This document shows, one piece after another, positions 44,254 to 54,800 of a DNA stretch of 64,000 nucleotides. Source of the DNA: Gymnopus androsaceus JB14. Its lineage: Eukaryota; Basidiomycota; Agaricomycetes; Agaricales; Omphalotaceae. The notes beneath the pieces were generated by a model that had not been told where the DNA came from, made no database searches, and saw nothing but the letters and a program-made list of their open reading frames with translations. The DNA is taken from contig ML769480.1 in assembly GCA_009733575.1 (NCBI GenBank), positions 145,092 to 209,091 of the forward strand. The letters are read 5' to 3'. Position 1 is the stretch's first letter. Each line of letters begins with the position of its first letter. Both the position numbers and the translations under genes were made by a program.

Positions 44254-46767
44254 ATGCCTTTCGCCACCACCATGCCTGGTCGTAATCGTGCTCTTTGCAC
44301 TGCTGCTGCTGACCCTCCTGTCGAAGTCCCTCCTCCCTACGAACAAGCCATTGTGGCTCCCGCTCCTCCAGCTGAACCTGCTGCCAAGTCTAGGGATCCT
44401 TTGCCCAAAGACATTAGGGATGTCATTGATGCCCACTATATCCCACAGTTTGAAGATATAGTTCGTAAACACGAGCCTCCGGACTTCTCTATGAGTAGCA
44501 AGGAAGTGGGGAAATGGAAGGGCACAACCGCTGAGCTCATCGTAAATTGCATTCACGCGAAGGAGGCACCATTCAATAATATCACATCTCAATTGCGACC
44601 TGATGCCAAGGACAAGGATTGAGTGGTACATGTTTTTGTTTGCTCAATAATTCAACAAAGCTAACAGAGTCATCTAGAGAATACGCCGCTTGTTTGAAAA
44701 CCATAGAAATAACAAAATGAGGAAACTCGCACCTCGCACAGTTCAATCGGCGGTTCCACCAATGGCAGCTTCCACAATAACCCCTCAAGAAGCTTAAAAG
44801 ATTGTGGATTCATTGATTCAGTTCACCTCGACGATGAAAGGCAAGAAGTACTTCAAAGCTCAGAATGAGGCGGATATTGTGTCTAAAATGATCGCGGATG
44901 GTGTGGATAGGAAGACAGCTCTAACTGAGCTGTGGGTAGCGCTGACAGATGAAGAGAAAGAAGAGTGGGAGCAGAAGGCAGCCAATGCAATAAATGTTGC
45001 CCAGTGCGTGTAATTTGAAATCGTGGCATTCATCGAAACTAACACTTATTTAGAAATCAAACAGAACTTCCGGGACTGCTAGCAGGTCTTCTCAAGTCCA
45101 TAGCACAATCTGGCCGCGTAGGACGTGTAGAGTTCTCTCTCATCCTTGCGTTCCGTCAACCTGATGGAGTCTTGAACACCTAGGGTTGGACATGGGTATA
45201 CCCATGGGTATCAGAGCACTGACCCATACCCATACCCTCCATTCCCTTACCCACAATACCATGGTATTTCCTCATGGGTTTTTGAGTAATAATGGCATAC
45301 AGAAGAGGAAGAGGATGAATAACTGTTAAAATTATGTTAAATAAGAAGTATAAGCCATAATAAAATGAATTTGTCATCTCAGGACTCTCAGAAATGACTT
45401 TAAAATTCTGCGGGTACAAAGGACTTGTACCCCTACCCATACCCGCCATACCCCTGGCCCAAAACCCATGGGTATACCCATACCCATGTCCAACACTATG
45501 AACACCAAATAGTATGTTCCCTGCTTCATTCAATCTGGATTATCACTAATGTATGAAAATCAGCCTCTCGGTGGGTACAAGCGGAAAACGATTTGATACT
45601 ACATGGATCCCTGCACTCGACGAAGAAGCTTGCAAGGAACAATTCCATGCCAAATTCGTCACACCTTTCGAAACATGGGTTGACACAGCAATTCCCTATA
45701 ATCCTGTCGCAAAGACCATCAGCCTTGATGAGACCGGATACCCTATTTTCCCTCGTCGAGTTGATGTCGTGCGAAGCACCGGAGAAGACCTGCAGAATCT
45801 AACGGAGGCATTCTTGGAAATTCTCTATGGTACGTTGTCTTTCAATCTAATCCACTTGTTACTCAGTATACGATTCAGAGAAACAATACGGTGAAACCGT
45901 TCCTTGGGACCAAGTGGCTCAATACCCCACGACGTTCTACGACAATGTCAAATTTCCGCTTCCCGTGAACCTTCGTCGACCAACTTCAATGGATGATATC
46001 CATCAACTAGTAAATTTCATGAAAAATTTGCAGGAACCCTTCCACTTTCGGCGATTAGTGCAACAACCTGATCCTCCTGAACCAGACTCACAATCGACTC
46101 CCGCTTCGAGCGCGCTTCCTTCTACTTTGACTCATGATCCCATGGTGGGGGAGGACATCCGCTCTACTCCTGCAGCTCCGCCAACATCCATTTTGCCTCC
46201 TCCGCAGTGGCTCCTGCATCGAATTCTACGAATGGAGCGAGAGTTGATACTCCTCCTGCACCCTCAGCTGCCCTACCTAGTTCCGCGCATACGAAGGAAG
46301 CAAGAGTCAATGCTCCTCCTGCACCCTCAGCAGTCCTAGATAGCTCCGCCCATGCACCAACTTCTGCCCAGCCCTCTACTCCAACTCCGGCTGCTACTGC
46401 TACTACTCCACTCGCTGTTGAAGAATCTCAGGCCAACGATGCGAGTGAGGATCCTGATAGCAGTCCACCTTCCCTGTCGCCAAATAGTTCTGCGCTTTCT
46501 CCTTCTCCTCCCCCTCCTACAGTGAAAACACCGGCGCCCAGGCGAGGACGGGGTCGGAAGAAAAGCACTCTCAGCGCTGACCATGGGGAACCTTCGGGCG
46601 AGCAGGAACAGACTAAAGCCAAAGGGAACCGAAAGAGGGTAAACAATGTGGCTGTAGCTGGCCCTTTGGGGACAAATGAGGAGCGGGTCCTTCGTCGGTC
46701 CAGACAAAACACCGAGGAGTCAGATGTGGTTGAACAACCACCTGCAAAGAAGACAAGGAGGAAGTAG
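44254..46767 (+). pseudogene. AT-hook-like cargo protein, decayed and split by a MITE
   Basis: One multi-exon gene can be followed. It runs from 44,254 (DPLPKDIRDVIDAHYIPQFE, VGKWKGTTAELIV) through about 44,680 (RRLFENHRNNKMRKLAPR) and 44,804 (ALTELWVALTDEEKEEWEQKA), across the MITE, to 45,560 (TTWIPALDEEACKEQFHAKF). After another intron a Ser/Pro/Ala-rich tail ends in APRRGRGRKKST, an AT-hook-like motif, and a basic terminus PPAKKTRRK. Breaks are TGA at about 44,620, TAA at 44,795-44,797, a hAT-type MITE at 45,181, and a frame change near 46,200. The segment ending in EEWEQKA resembles an HMG-box tail only loosely. The protein was probably nuclear and DNA-binding; the family is not identified. 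Confidence 0.6.
45181..45498. mobile_element. 318 bp hAT-type MITE
   Basis: Ends TAGGGTTGGACATGGGTATA and the inverted TAGTGTTGGACATGGGTATG are flanked by the 8 bp repeat TGAACACC (45,173-45,180 and 45,499-45,506). The interior carries repeated ACCCATGGGTA-like palindromes near both ends and no coding capacity. It introduces a stop right after the duplicated target in the cargo gene. Confidence 0.9.
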
Positions 46768-46769
46768 TT

Positions 46770-47195
46770 GGTTAAACGTGGTTCAACCCACGACACTTTG
46801 GCTTCAGTTTAACCGCTTCAACGCGGTTTAACCAACTTTTAACGATTTGTCTCACTGTTTCACTCATTGCATTCTGCTCTTTTGTGGTTTAACGCGGTTA
46901 AGCCACCATTGTTCCACTTAATTTTTCATCTTTCCTTACGCTGTTTAACCAGTTAAATGCAGTTAAACTAACTTTGTTTCACTCTATCTTTTGTTTCATG
47001 TATTGTTCTTACTTGCCTGGTTTAACCAGTTAAACCCAGTTAAACCACCATGGTTTTGCTTCATTGTTTGTTTTGTTTCTTGTCTTTACCTACTGGTTAA
47101 ACCATCCTCTTTTCGCTCAATCTTCTTATTATATTATGCTTGTAATATGGTAAATACTTTCAATAACATGTGCTTAAACCGGTTAAACCAAAACA
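46770..47195. repeat. Right subterminal TTTAACC array of the KDZ element
   Basis: At least a dozen GGTTTAACC, GTTAAACC and GGTTAAGCC variants are spread over 425 bp, mirroring 31,010-31,390. The inner edge adjoins the stop codon of the last cargo gene. Confidence 0.75.
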
Positions 47196-47246
47196 TGAAA
47201 ATTTCCTACTTTGCCTAAACTAAGCTGCTAGGGTTCCTGTCTGATA

Positions 47247-49721
47247 AGAATTCTCCCCCTCAATCAATACGTATCTTTTTAATTTTACGTCCGGTTTGCT
47301 TTTCAGCCCATGCTTCAAATTGATTAAAAGCGAGGAAAGCTTCGGACTTAAGACGTAGTTTGACAGAGTAAGCGTAAGACGAACAATCATCCAAGAATGT
47401 GACAATATATTTATATTTATGATAAGACTGAATCGGTAATTCGGTCAAATCAAAGTGCACAAGTTCTAGGGGATGTTCGGCACGTTTAGATGAAGAGGGG
47501 TATGATTTCTGAGGTTCTTTACCAATAACACAACCTTTACAGATGTGTTTCTCAGTAGGAGTAGGTATCTTAGGAAGACCTTTAATGTTAGCAGGAGCAT
47601 GCTCAAGGATCTCATTGCCTGGATGGGCAAATCGGTTATGCCATAAGTTGTAATCGATAGAAACCATATTGACTATTTGCGCTTCAGGATTCAACACGTC
47701 AGCGTGAAGCCAGTGAAGCAAATCACCGGTATTATACGGTTTTCCAGTCATAATGATTTTACGATTTGACTTATTGCGTATCTGACTTTGATCTCCATTA
47801 ATGACTGTATAGCAGCCATTTTTATTTAATTGACCAATTGAAATAAGGCGATGTGGGCTATCGGGCTGGTAATACACTGGGTGTAACTTAGTCATGTGGG
47901 TAACACCTGTTCCATTTTCGTGATGAATATATACCGTTCCAGTGCCAAGTACATGCGAACGAGATTTTTTATCAGCAGATACAAGTGGAATTGGATTTCT
48001 CCATTCCTTGTAATCAGCGAAATCCTCAATATTCGGAGTAAAGTGGTGTGAAGCGCCGGAATCAAGTAACCAAGACGTATCATACGTCATTGCTTGTATT
48101 CTTACATTATTTTCAGGAAGTTCCTTATTCTCAGTAATTGCATGCATAAAATTAATATATTTTGCCTCATCAAGAGGCTCAGGCGTAAGTACAGAATCAA
48201 ATAAATAAGAACTAGTTGCATGGTACAAATGTTCGTGCAAAGTATCATTATTCATAGTAGAAGATCTGTTTAGCCAATGCAATGAATTAGAGATTTGCTT
48301 TTTAAGGAAATTAAAAGGGACTTGCCAGTAAGAGGTACGCTCATCGCCAGATCCGTACATTTCCTTGTCGTAATCATTGATTCTGGCGAAGCCATTATCG
48401 ACAACAGATTGAGCCCAATCAGGCGGCAACTCTTGTCCCTCTATCTTCATATCTCTGAGGAGAGGATCGAGTTTGCCCATGTAAGAGTCAATATCCTTAA
48501 GAGGATTGGCGGAGGATGAGAAAGAAGCGAAGTTAGCAACTGGGAGCGGATTGTCAGTGGAAGCTTCATTGGCTTGTGGTTTGCCTTTGCCTTTCCATTT
48601 CTTCTTCTGATTGCCTTTGTCGTTGTTGCCGTTATTGCCACCGGAGGAAGAAGCCTGTTGGTTCGAACCAGATGCATCAGCGTTTTGCTTCTGCTTCTTT
48701 TGTTTCGACCAGGCGTTCTTCGATTTGCGCTTCTTGTTCACCGTAGAAAGGCGAGAAGCGAGCGATGTGGCATTTGAGCAGTGACGATTGTATTCATCCT
48801 GAATCTTGGGGATGATGGCAGTTAGCGTGAGATTGCGGCCAGTATATTGGCTGAGCATTGTCATTGCTAAACCATCCCAAGCACGAGGAAGTGCGGCAAG
48901 AAGAATCATGGCTTTTACCGGTTCAGTTAAAGTAAGACCAGAGGCATTGAGGCAACCGAAGATCGAGGTTAGGGATGCAATCGGCATAGCCGGATCGGAG
49001 TTTTCAGCGATCTCAAAACCAATGGCCTCTCGGAAGATTCCGAAGAGTCCAGCGGCGCCAGGAGTACCATAAGTAGTCTCAAGATGTTGCCAGGTCTCTC
49101 CGGCAGTAGCTTTGACAGCTGTTTGCCTAATATGGTTAGGCAAGCGGAGAGAGATAGCACTGATAGCGGCACTGTCATTCTCATCCCAGGCATCAATAGC
49201 ATCCTGGTTGGTAGCAGAATTGCCGGTAGGAGAGGGGCGAACCTTAGTGCCAGAGGTGTGTCCGAAAAGTTTTTGAACTTGAAGGTAAGCCTTCACATCA
49301 GGAAAAATGGTCTGGGCCAAGGATAGCCTAGGTGACCTAAGCCTCCTAGGTTACAGGGGCTGGACTTGGGATGGCCTAGGCAGCCTAGGCCTCCTAGGTT
49401 ACCTAGGACTATCTCAGGCTGCCTGAGGTTTCCCCAGGTTTCCTCAGGTTTCCTCAGGTTTTCTCAGGTTTCTCAGGTTTTCTCAGGTTTTCTCAGGTGA
49501 CTCAGGTTGTCAAAAGTCCACCCCCTAATTCCTAGGTCATCCTAAAGGAACCTAGGCAACCTAGGTGGCCTAGGTGGCCTAGGTGTCTTTGAGTTACCTT
49601 GAGGTTAACTTCAGGCCATCCAAGGCCCAAACAGTTTTTCCTGATGCATTCCAGACAACCAATCATTGTAGTTGGAACCGTCGAAGAGGGGAACAGCATT
49701 GATTGCAGAGGTAGAAGACAT
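47247..49721 (-). pseudogene. Copia gag, protease and integrase N-part
   Basis: The true N-terminus is ATG 49,721 (MSSTSAINAVPLFDGSNYND). After 25 codons a 351 bp MITE interrupts it, and the ATG at 49,320 lies inside that MITE. Gag continues from KAYLQVQKLFG with a lysine-, asparagine- and glutamine-rich linker (around 48,600-48,720). The protease motif is DTSWLLDSGASHHFTPN. The pre-integrase zinc region reads LWHNRFAHPG, then HICKGCVIG. The integrase core has LELVHFDLTELP and VTFLDDCSSYA. A TGA follows KIKKIRID at 47,257-47,259, where related elements have a sense codon before GGE. At 47,239 the KDZ element interrupts the integrase; the rest is at 28,783-30,962. Confidence 0.88.
49296..49646. 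mobile_element. 351 bp MITE in copia gag with CCTAGG/CTCAGG repeats
   Basis: Inverted ends start CATCAGGAAAAA and remain similar for about 33 bases (GGTCTGGGCCAAGGATAGCC against TGTTTGGGCCTTGGATGGCC). A 2 bp CA repeat flanks the element (49,294-49,295 and 49,647-49,648), and discounting the insert restores the gag frame from GSNYNDWLSGM to KAYLQVQ. The interior (49,320-49,600) is almost entirely CCTAGG, TTTTCTCAGG and GGCCTAGG variants, so it can fold extensively. Superfamily unknown. Confidence 0.8.
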
Positions 49722-50483
49722 TGTGTTTCTGGATATGAACTTGTCAGTAACGATCAATTAAGATGTTTGACATGTCCAAGATTATGAATCTCAGATTCAC
49801 TTGACTTCGGTGATTACCCATTTAGACTTTGTTGTGGTGTGATCGCAGTTTGTTTATATCCATCCATTTTCCATCTCTGATCGGGTCATACATATCCTGC
49901 ATCAGCAAGTTTGAACCAAACTATATACAAAAACCGTATGCCAATAGAAAACCATTTGAATCGTCATAGCTCGTGTTTTCTATACCAGTAGAACCAATTA
50001 AGATTCAAGGTTCAGAAAGCAAGTATTCAGACCTAATAGGTGTTTAAGGGACTTAAGGCAATATGGTGGAATACTACAGTAGGAGGCCAAGAAACTCTCA
50101 CATGTTTGCAATTGCCCAGCCTACGCGCATATGCTTTTGATTATTCACATAGCGGCAGAAGTCTACCTGGGAGCAGGAATCGGCCCGCAAACAGCCCTAA
50201 ATGAATAGGAACTGCCAAAAGTTTGTTCAATGTGGAGTGCCTGTGTATATACATGTAGGTAATAGTTAGTTCAATTGAAGAAGCCTTATATATTTTAGGC
50301 TCTTCTGGAAAGGAGGGAACAAAGTGAATCACTGATTACCGTTTATACCCAAACCCAAAGCCACTAATCATTGTGCCTAATGTCTACGAGGTAGGACCAG
50401 ATGAGTTCGTTAATGCAATCAACCATTTGTCAAAGACGCAACGGTGTAATGACCTTCGTTGAGCAAATCCGGGGCCCATAACC
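49722..50483. other. Copia 5' untranslated region and primer-binding site
   Basis: No open frame of note. In minus orientation this lies between the 5' LTR and gag. The bases next to the LTR (GGTTATGGGCCC on the minus strand) form the likely primer-binding site. Confidence 0.6.
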
Positions 50484-51004
50484 TGTTGAAGCAGACATAT
50501 GATCAACAAATGGTGAGATGCGATACTCACATGGTTATGTAGCTTGTAGATTGGTCTGGAGGACTAGTTGGAGGGCAAAGAGTTCTTGTATAGACAAGTA
50601 GTAGTAAAACTGAGTGTGCTGAGGAGTACGAATACTAGGTACAGTATTTATACTAAATATGACTACAACTATACAGTATCATAGTAAGGTGGCTTAGGGC
50701 ATAGGGTACGATCATAATGGTTCAACAGCATGTAAGTACGATGTAAGATCGAGTAATTACGACTACGTTCGACTACTATTGTATTGAACAGTTCATATGC
50801 TTCATAAGCGTATGTATCATATTTATAGAACTAGCAAATGGCATAATTACAGCGTCTAGTATGCTTATTGAGCAAATACAAAGACAGTGCTGTTGCCTTA
50901 TGTAGCGCAGCTACAAAGGTGTTTCAAGGAGTATTAATGGGACGAAAGACTCATGTCGAGTCGATTGATGATGTCACTATTGTAAGCGTCAGATCCTTTC
51001 AACA
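50484..51004 (-). repeat. Copia 5' LTR
   Basis: 521 bp direct repeat of 28,158-28,678, followed by the target duplicate GGCTG. Differences from the other LTR include AATATGAC for AATACGAC and GATTGATGATGTC for GATCGATGACATC. Confidence 0.93.
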
Positions 51005-51124
51005 GGCTGCTGAGTCAATGTTGGTAGATATTTCAGACTAAGTAGTATTACATTGGAGTTTACACAATCAACAAAAATCAACTTGATCAGCCAACGTATG
51101 TAAGTAAGAATGAAGGGAAGGATT
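51005..51124. other. Resumed flank of duplication unit 2
   Basis: GGCTGCTGAGTCAATGTTGG to about 51,124 matches 15,388-15,480 of copy 1. This shows that everything from 28,158 to 51,004 is inserted. Confidence 0.8.
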
Positions 51125-51353
51125 TGTTGAGGAATAAGGTTTATCCAGCCATTCCGCAGTCGCACAGGTGCCCCTCTTAGTTTACCCTACAGTATATAGA
51201 CCTGCCTTAGACTATTGCAAATATACTTTTGGTTTCACTTTTCCCCCCATCGTTGCCGCTTTACTCAACAGATTATGAGACTGGGTCTCTCCCTCTGCTT
51301 CCTCTAATCAAAATAACCAGTTGCCTCTACAACCGTTGCATTTCCACGCCGTC

Positions 51354-51470
51354 ATTTGCGTTTCTACGCTGTTTTTTGTGTTTCTACACTGTCTTTCGTG
51401 TCTCTACACTGTCTTTCGCATCTCTACACCATCTCCTGTGTTTCTACAATGTCTTCTGTGTGTCTACGCT
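51354..51470 (+). repeat. 20 bp tandem repeat, about 6 copies
   Basis: Units such as GTTTCTACACTGTCTTTCGT recur head to tail with a few substitutions in the leader just upstream of the gag start. Confidence 0.75.
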
Positions 51471-51499
51471 ATCAATATCATTACATCACCATCGTCATC

Positions 51500-52429
51500 A
51501 TGGAGCCCCACTCATCTTCATTGTCCACCCAATTCGAGCTGCTCAATGAAGGGAATTACTTCAATTGGAAGTACCGCATGGAGATGCAATTGACCCAAAA
51601 GGATCTCTGGTCAATTGTCAATGGTTCTGAACCTTGTCCCGCCACCAATACTTCTCGCCAACGCGCTTGGGATAAGCGCGCTCAGTTGGCATGTGCCGAG
51701 ATTGCTCTGCATGTTGCAGACTCTCAGCTTACACATACGCGCAAGGCTTGGGGCCCTGTTGAGATGTGGAAGGTCCTCAGGGAGGTTCATGAATCCTCTG
51801 GTTGGGCCAATTGGATGACTCTACTTTGACAATTTGTCTCCCTCCAGAAGTCCGAGGACATGCCAGACGATATCCCCTCAGGTATGCAGTCACACATCAG
51901 CAGGTTCAATGAGCTCAATGAGTCACTCAAATCTATTGGAATCATCCTAGATGATACACTCAGAATGACCATTCTCCTTGCCAGCCTACCTATGTCCTAT
52001 GAAAATGTGGTCACTGCTATCAAATCTCACATCGAATCTCAGCTTAATGTCCTTCCAGTCTCTACCATCACCACCGTCTATCCTCCCATTCCATCTCCTG
52101 GACCTGACTTCAATTATGTCACCTGTCGCTTGTTGAATGAAGAGCGTAAACGCATCTTGGACCATCAGCAGAAGGTTGCAAGTGGGTCCATAGTTACTTC
52201 CCACCTGCCAGCTGCAGCTGCCCTTGCCGTCAGGCCTCATTGCCCACTTTCCAAAGTTCACTGTTTTGGATGTGGAAAGCTTGGTCATTATTGGAACAAG
52301 TGTCCTGATAATACTGCTCCTGTTACTGCAGCAGGTGCTATTACCTCTCCTATGGAAACTTATGTCCTTTCAGCAGATACAGACAATTCTAAACTTTTAC
52401 CATGGTACGCTTCAGTGGGAGCTTTATGA
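51500..52429 (+). pseudogene. Copia-type Gag with zinc knuckle and one nonsense codon
   Basis: From ATG 51,500 (EPHSSSLSTQFELLNEGNYF) the frame shows the usual NYFNWKYRMEMQL entry of copia Gag, a WDKRAQLACAEIALHV helix and the MTILLASLPMSYENVV motif. Near the C-terminus is the CCHC knuckle CFGCGKLGHYWNKC at about 52,261-52,302. A TGA at about 51,827 replaces what is an Arg in a LLRQFVSLQ-type context, a CGA-to-TGA transition. Otherwise the frame is open to 52,429. Gag packages the RNA, but with no enzymes present the element depends on other copia elements. Confidence 0.78.
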
Positions 52430-52570
52430 TTTTTACTATATACTCTATGCTTTTCTACTATATGCATTCCATTGATTTCTTCTTCTTCCATTTGCTTTTT
52501 TTACTGCATATTCTTCCGCTCCATGTCTGGATAAGTGGGAGTGTTGAGGAATACACGCTCACGGCTCCAT

Positions 52571-53795
52571 TTGGAATTAATCTGGCAATGGGATTTTAAT
52601 ATCGAACTACAATCATTTTCTCGGAATTAATCTAGTCTTTGACCAATCTCAAACCAAAAACTTAGCACTGCATCAATTTTGCAATGGCAATCCTGATCAC
52701 ATCCGATTCCTTATTCATATCAGTTTGAATCTGGTATAAAGGTCTAAATTGAAACAGAAATTGTTTTTTCTAGATTTGATTCAATCTGAATGCCGCAGCA
52801 AGCAGAATGCGCTCAGCAGCTGGAACACAGCCCCGCGTCTCCTTTCTTCCTTTCAACCATCATCGACATTGTCACCCATTGTTCCCATTGTTCAAGAGTC
52901 AAAATCAAGAGTCAAAACTCCCTCAAAACTCCTCAAATGACATGAACAAGATCTTTGGTACACTCGTTCAAGCTGTCAAGCCTCCGCAAGCAATGCAAAC
53001 ACTTAGGAACCAGTACTCAAGATTTCTTTATGTATATCTCTTCTTTCCATTGACACATTTCGAGGCGGATTGTGCTCCTGGCTCATAGGTGAGTATTGGG
53101 TGCTGTTTTCTGATCATTTAATAACAGTTGATTTGCGAGCAGCAACACCAAATCCAAAGAAACCGATGATGTAGGGAGTCTGCCAAGGGTGCTGAGTGAG
53201 CAGGAGATGATGTACAGAGGAGTCGGTCGGGGCCGGACCCAATATCTATTCACAATTACCTTCCATGTTCTTGTTTGCCAATAAATTCTATATGCTGCAT
53301 TTTTTTCAACCATCGGGATACATCGCAAAAAAACATCGGGATGCCCTGTCAATAAGAGAAATTAGAGCGAACATCCCATGCAAATCCAAAACTTGCTCAT
53401 AGATTAACTCCAGACTGAATTCAGAAACATTCCGGAAATCCGACTTTTGGCTGGTGTATAACTGTCCCCCAGGAAATGCCCCGGTCACTATGCCCCGACC
53501 ACAGACGGGGCATATAGCTCCTCTTCGGCTTCTTTGAGACATAAGCGCTGGTGCTGACCACCTACGTCATGTCTAGCACTGCTGCGCCGGAAAGGAGGTG
53601 TTTACTTTGCGGGGTTATATAACGCTCGCATTGACTTTCGCCGCTTCTTCTAGTACCACCATCATCTTCTCTGTTCCAGTCTGCAACCTCATCTTTAGTT
53701 TTGTATTTTCGTACGTGTCCATTGCATCCATTTAATCTCTGTTTCTGATACCATCCTGCTATAGCTTTATTCACAACTCTAACGACATATTTGCA
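52571..53795. other. Region without recognised genes
   Basis: Short open frames only (longest about 100 codons), no known domain. Around 53,470-53,520 there is an inverted GGGGCAT/ATGCCCC motif cluster preceded by CAGGAAATGCCCC. The same motif starts the cluster at 54,506-54,590, which suggests a decayed foldback element at both places. Confidence 0.4.
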
Positions 53796-54617
53796 ATGGC
53801 GACGCATCTGGGGGAACTTGCATCTTCCTCTCCCCCTTCTACTCCTAAACTGATCACCTCCGCATCTTCCGAATTTATTGACTGGACGTCTTCTGCCTGC
53901 CCCGAGTTTCCTTACCTTGAAGAGTGACTTGGATACCATTCCAGCCCAAGTCAGGAGCAATGGGGCATAGATCTCGAGGACGACGTGGCTCTGCTACGCA
54001 ATGTCTTTGGAGTCTATCCTGCAAGTCCTTTCACCCCGCTTCAACCTCGCATCTCGACTCTGAATTGTCAGTCATTGCCTTCACCGTCAACATCAATGTC
54101 TTCAATATCTTCATGCTCTCTTGTATCAAGTCCTACTCCAGCTTCCTCTGCCGCCTCGCTACCCACCTTGCCAGCTCCCGTTGCTGCTTCTGTAGCTTCT
54201 ACCCCTGTCATCTCACTTCCTGCTGCGCCTTCATCCACTTTCAAATGTGCAAGGAAGGGTTGCTCACTCAAGAGCAACTCGCAACATTGTACTACTGGTC
54301 TTTGTACAAAGGACTGCCAGGCTCGACCAGATTTGAATTGCCTATACCATCATCGCCAGGCGAAGAAGCAAGGTCAGAATCGCACTGTGCCAGCATTGTC
54401 TATGCTGCCGTTGGTTGGACCAATCGAGTTGTCTTCTGCTGCTTTGTCTTCGAGCGTTTCTTCTTCCGGTATTGCAGGTAATGTCAACAAGAAAGAGTGT
54501 GTTGCAGGAAATGCCCCATATGCCCCGGGCAGAATGGGGCATTGGGGGCATATTGGGGCATATTGGGGCATAAATGCCCCTAAGGAAATGCATCCGGATT
54601 CACATTCCCGAAGATAA
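53796..54617 (+). pseudogene. Cys-rich hypothetical protein with an in-frame TGA
   Basis: From ATG 53,796 the frame reads ATHLGELASSSPPSTPKLI up to EFPYLEE, where a TGA interrupts at about 53,928. It continues in the same frame (LEDDVALLRNVFGVYP), through a Ser/Pro/Ala-rich linker, to a cysteine cluster CARKGCSLKSNSQHC, then CTKDC and CLYHH at about residues 150-190. That spacing suggests a zinc-binding module. The last 30 codons are translated from the repeated GGGGCATATT cluster and so are not native. No known family is recognised. Confidence 0.5.
54506..54590. repeat. GGGGCAT/ATGCCCC inverted and direct repeat cluster
   Basis: ATGCCCC appears three times and GGGGCAT five times within 85 bases (for example GGGGCATATTGGGGCATATT), which allows hairpins. 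Next to it (54,589-54,640) is a second palindromic motif GGATGCATCCGG. Confidence 0.65.
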
Positions 54618-54800
54618 TCCGAGTTCCGGATGCATCCGGTTTCACATAGTCCGAGAAGTCCGCCCATTTAGGAGCCGGCTCGAGCATTTATAAGCTGCCC
54701 GTGCCGCCTCTGGCACCCATTCCCTTTTTTCCCCCTCGATGCAAACTCAACCTCCTTCCACTGTGCCCGTATATTTTTTTGTTTGTATACTACAATCATT

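Larger units (their letters stand above)
30963..47239. mobile_element. 16.3 kb KDZ-class DNA transposon with cargo
   Basis: The insert is flanked by TCTGATA (30,956-30,962 and 47,240-47,246). Joining the copia sequence at this repeat restores the integrase frame GGEFLSDQFINYLK exactly, which fixes the ends. A 25 bp inverted repeat (GTTTAGGCAAAGTAGGAAAT plus TTTCA) lies 19 bases inside each end (30,982-31,006 and 47,196-47,220), and the outer 19 bases match at only about half the positions. Subterminal regions are rich in TTTAACC motifs. Inside are a CxC2-KDZ transposase and six further genes or pseudogenes on both strands. KDZ (Kyakuja-Dileera-Zisupton) elements are large DNA transposons expanded in Agaricomycetes. 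Confidence 0.88.
28158..51004 (-). mobile_element. Ty1/copia retrotransposon, interrupted by a KDZ transposon
   Basis: Two 521 bp direct LTRs (28,158-28,678 and 50,484-51,004) differ at about ten positions, nearly all transitions, and are flanked by the 5 bp repeat GGCTG (28,153-28,157 and 51,005-51,009). Copy 1 near 15,387 shows the unoccupied site. The coding strand is minus: the primer-binding region (GGTTATGGGCCC, about 50,472-50,483) adjoins the right LTR and a purine tract (CGAGGGGAAG) adjoins the left one. Without later insertions the element is about 6.2 kb. Order gag, protease, integrase, RT/RNase H defines copia. It is defective through nonsense codons, loss of most of the RT core, a MITE in gag and the KDZ insertion. 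Confidence 0.92.
51125..52570 (+). mobile_element. Gag-only copia-like retroelement remnant
   Basis: A 146 bp LTR (51,125-51,270) has ends TGTTGAG and CTCAACA. It is followed by a gag frame and, at 52,534-52,553, by GTGGGAG directly before a second TGTTGAGGAATA, the expected purine tract and start of the 3' LTR. The 3' LTR matches for only 12 bases and is then different, so it is truncated or replaced. No protease, integrase or RT is present. The element landed next to the 5' LTR of the large copia, within the same flank. Confidence 0.65.

Noticed and set aside
30963..47239. TET/JBP dioxygenase as KDZ cargo
   Set aside because: TET/JBP genes are known to be associated with KDZ elements in fungi, but no reading frame here shows the expected HxD-type dioxygenase motif.
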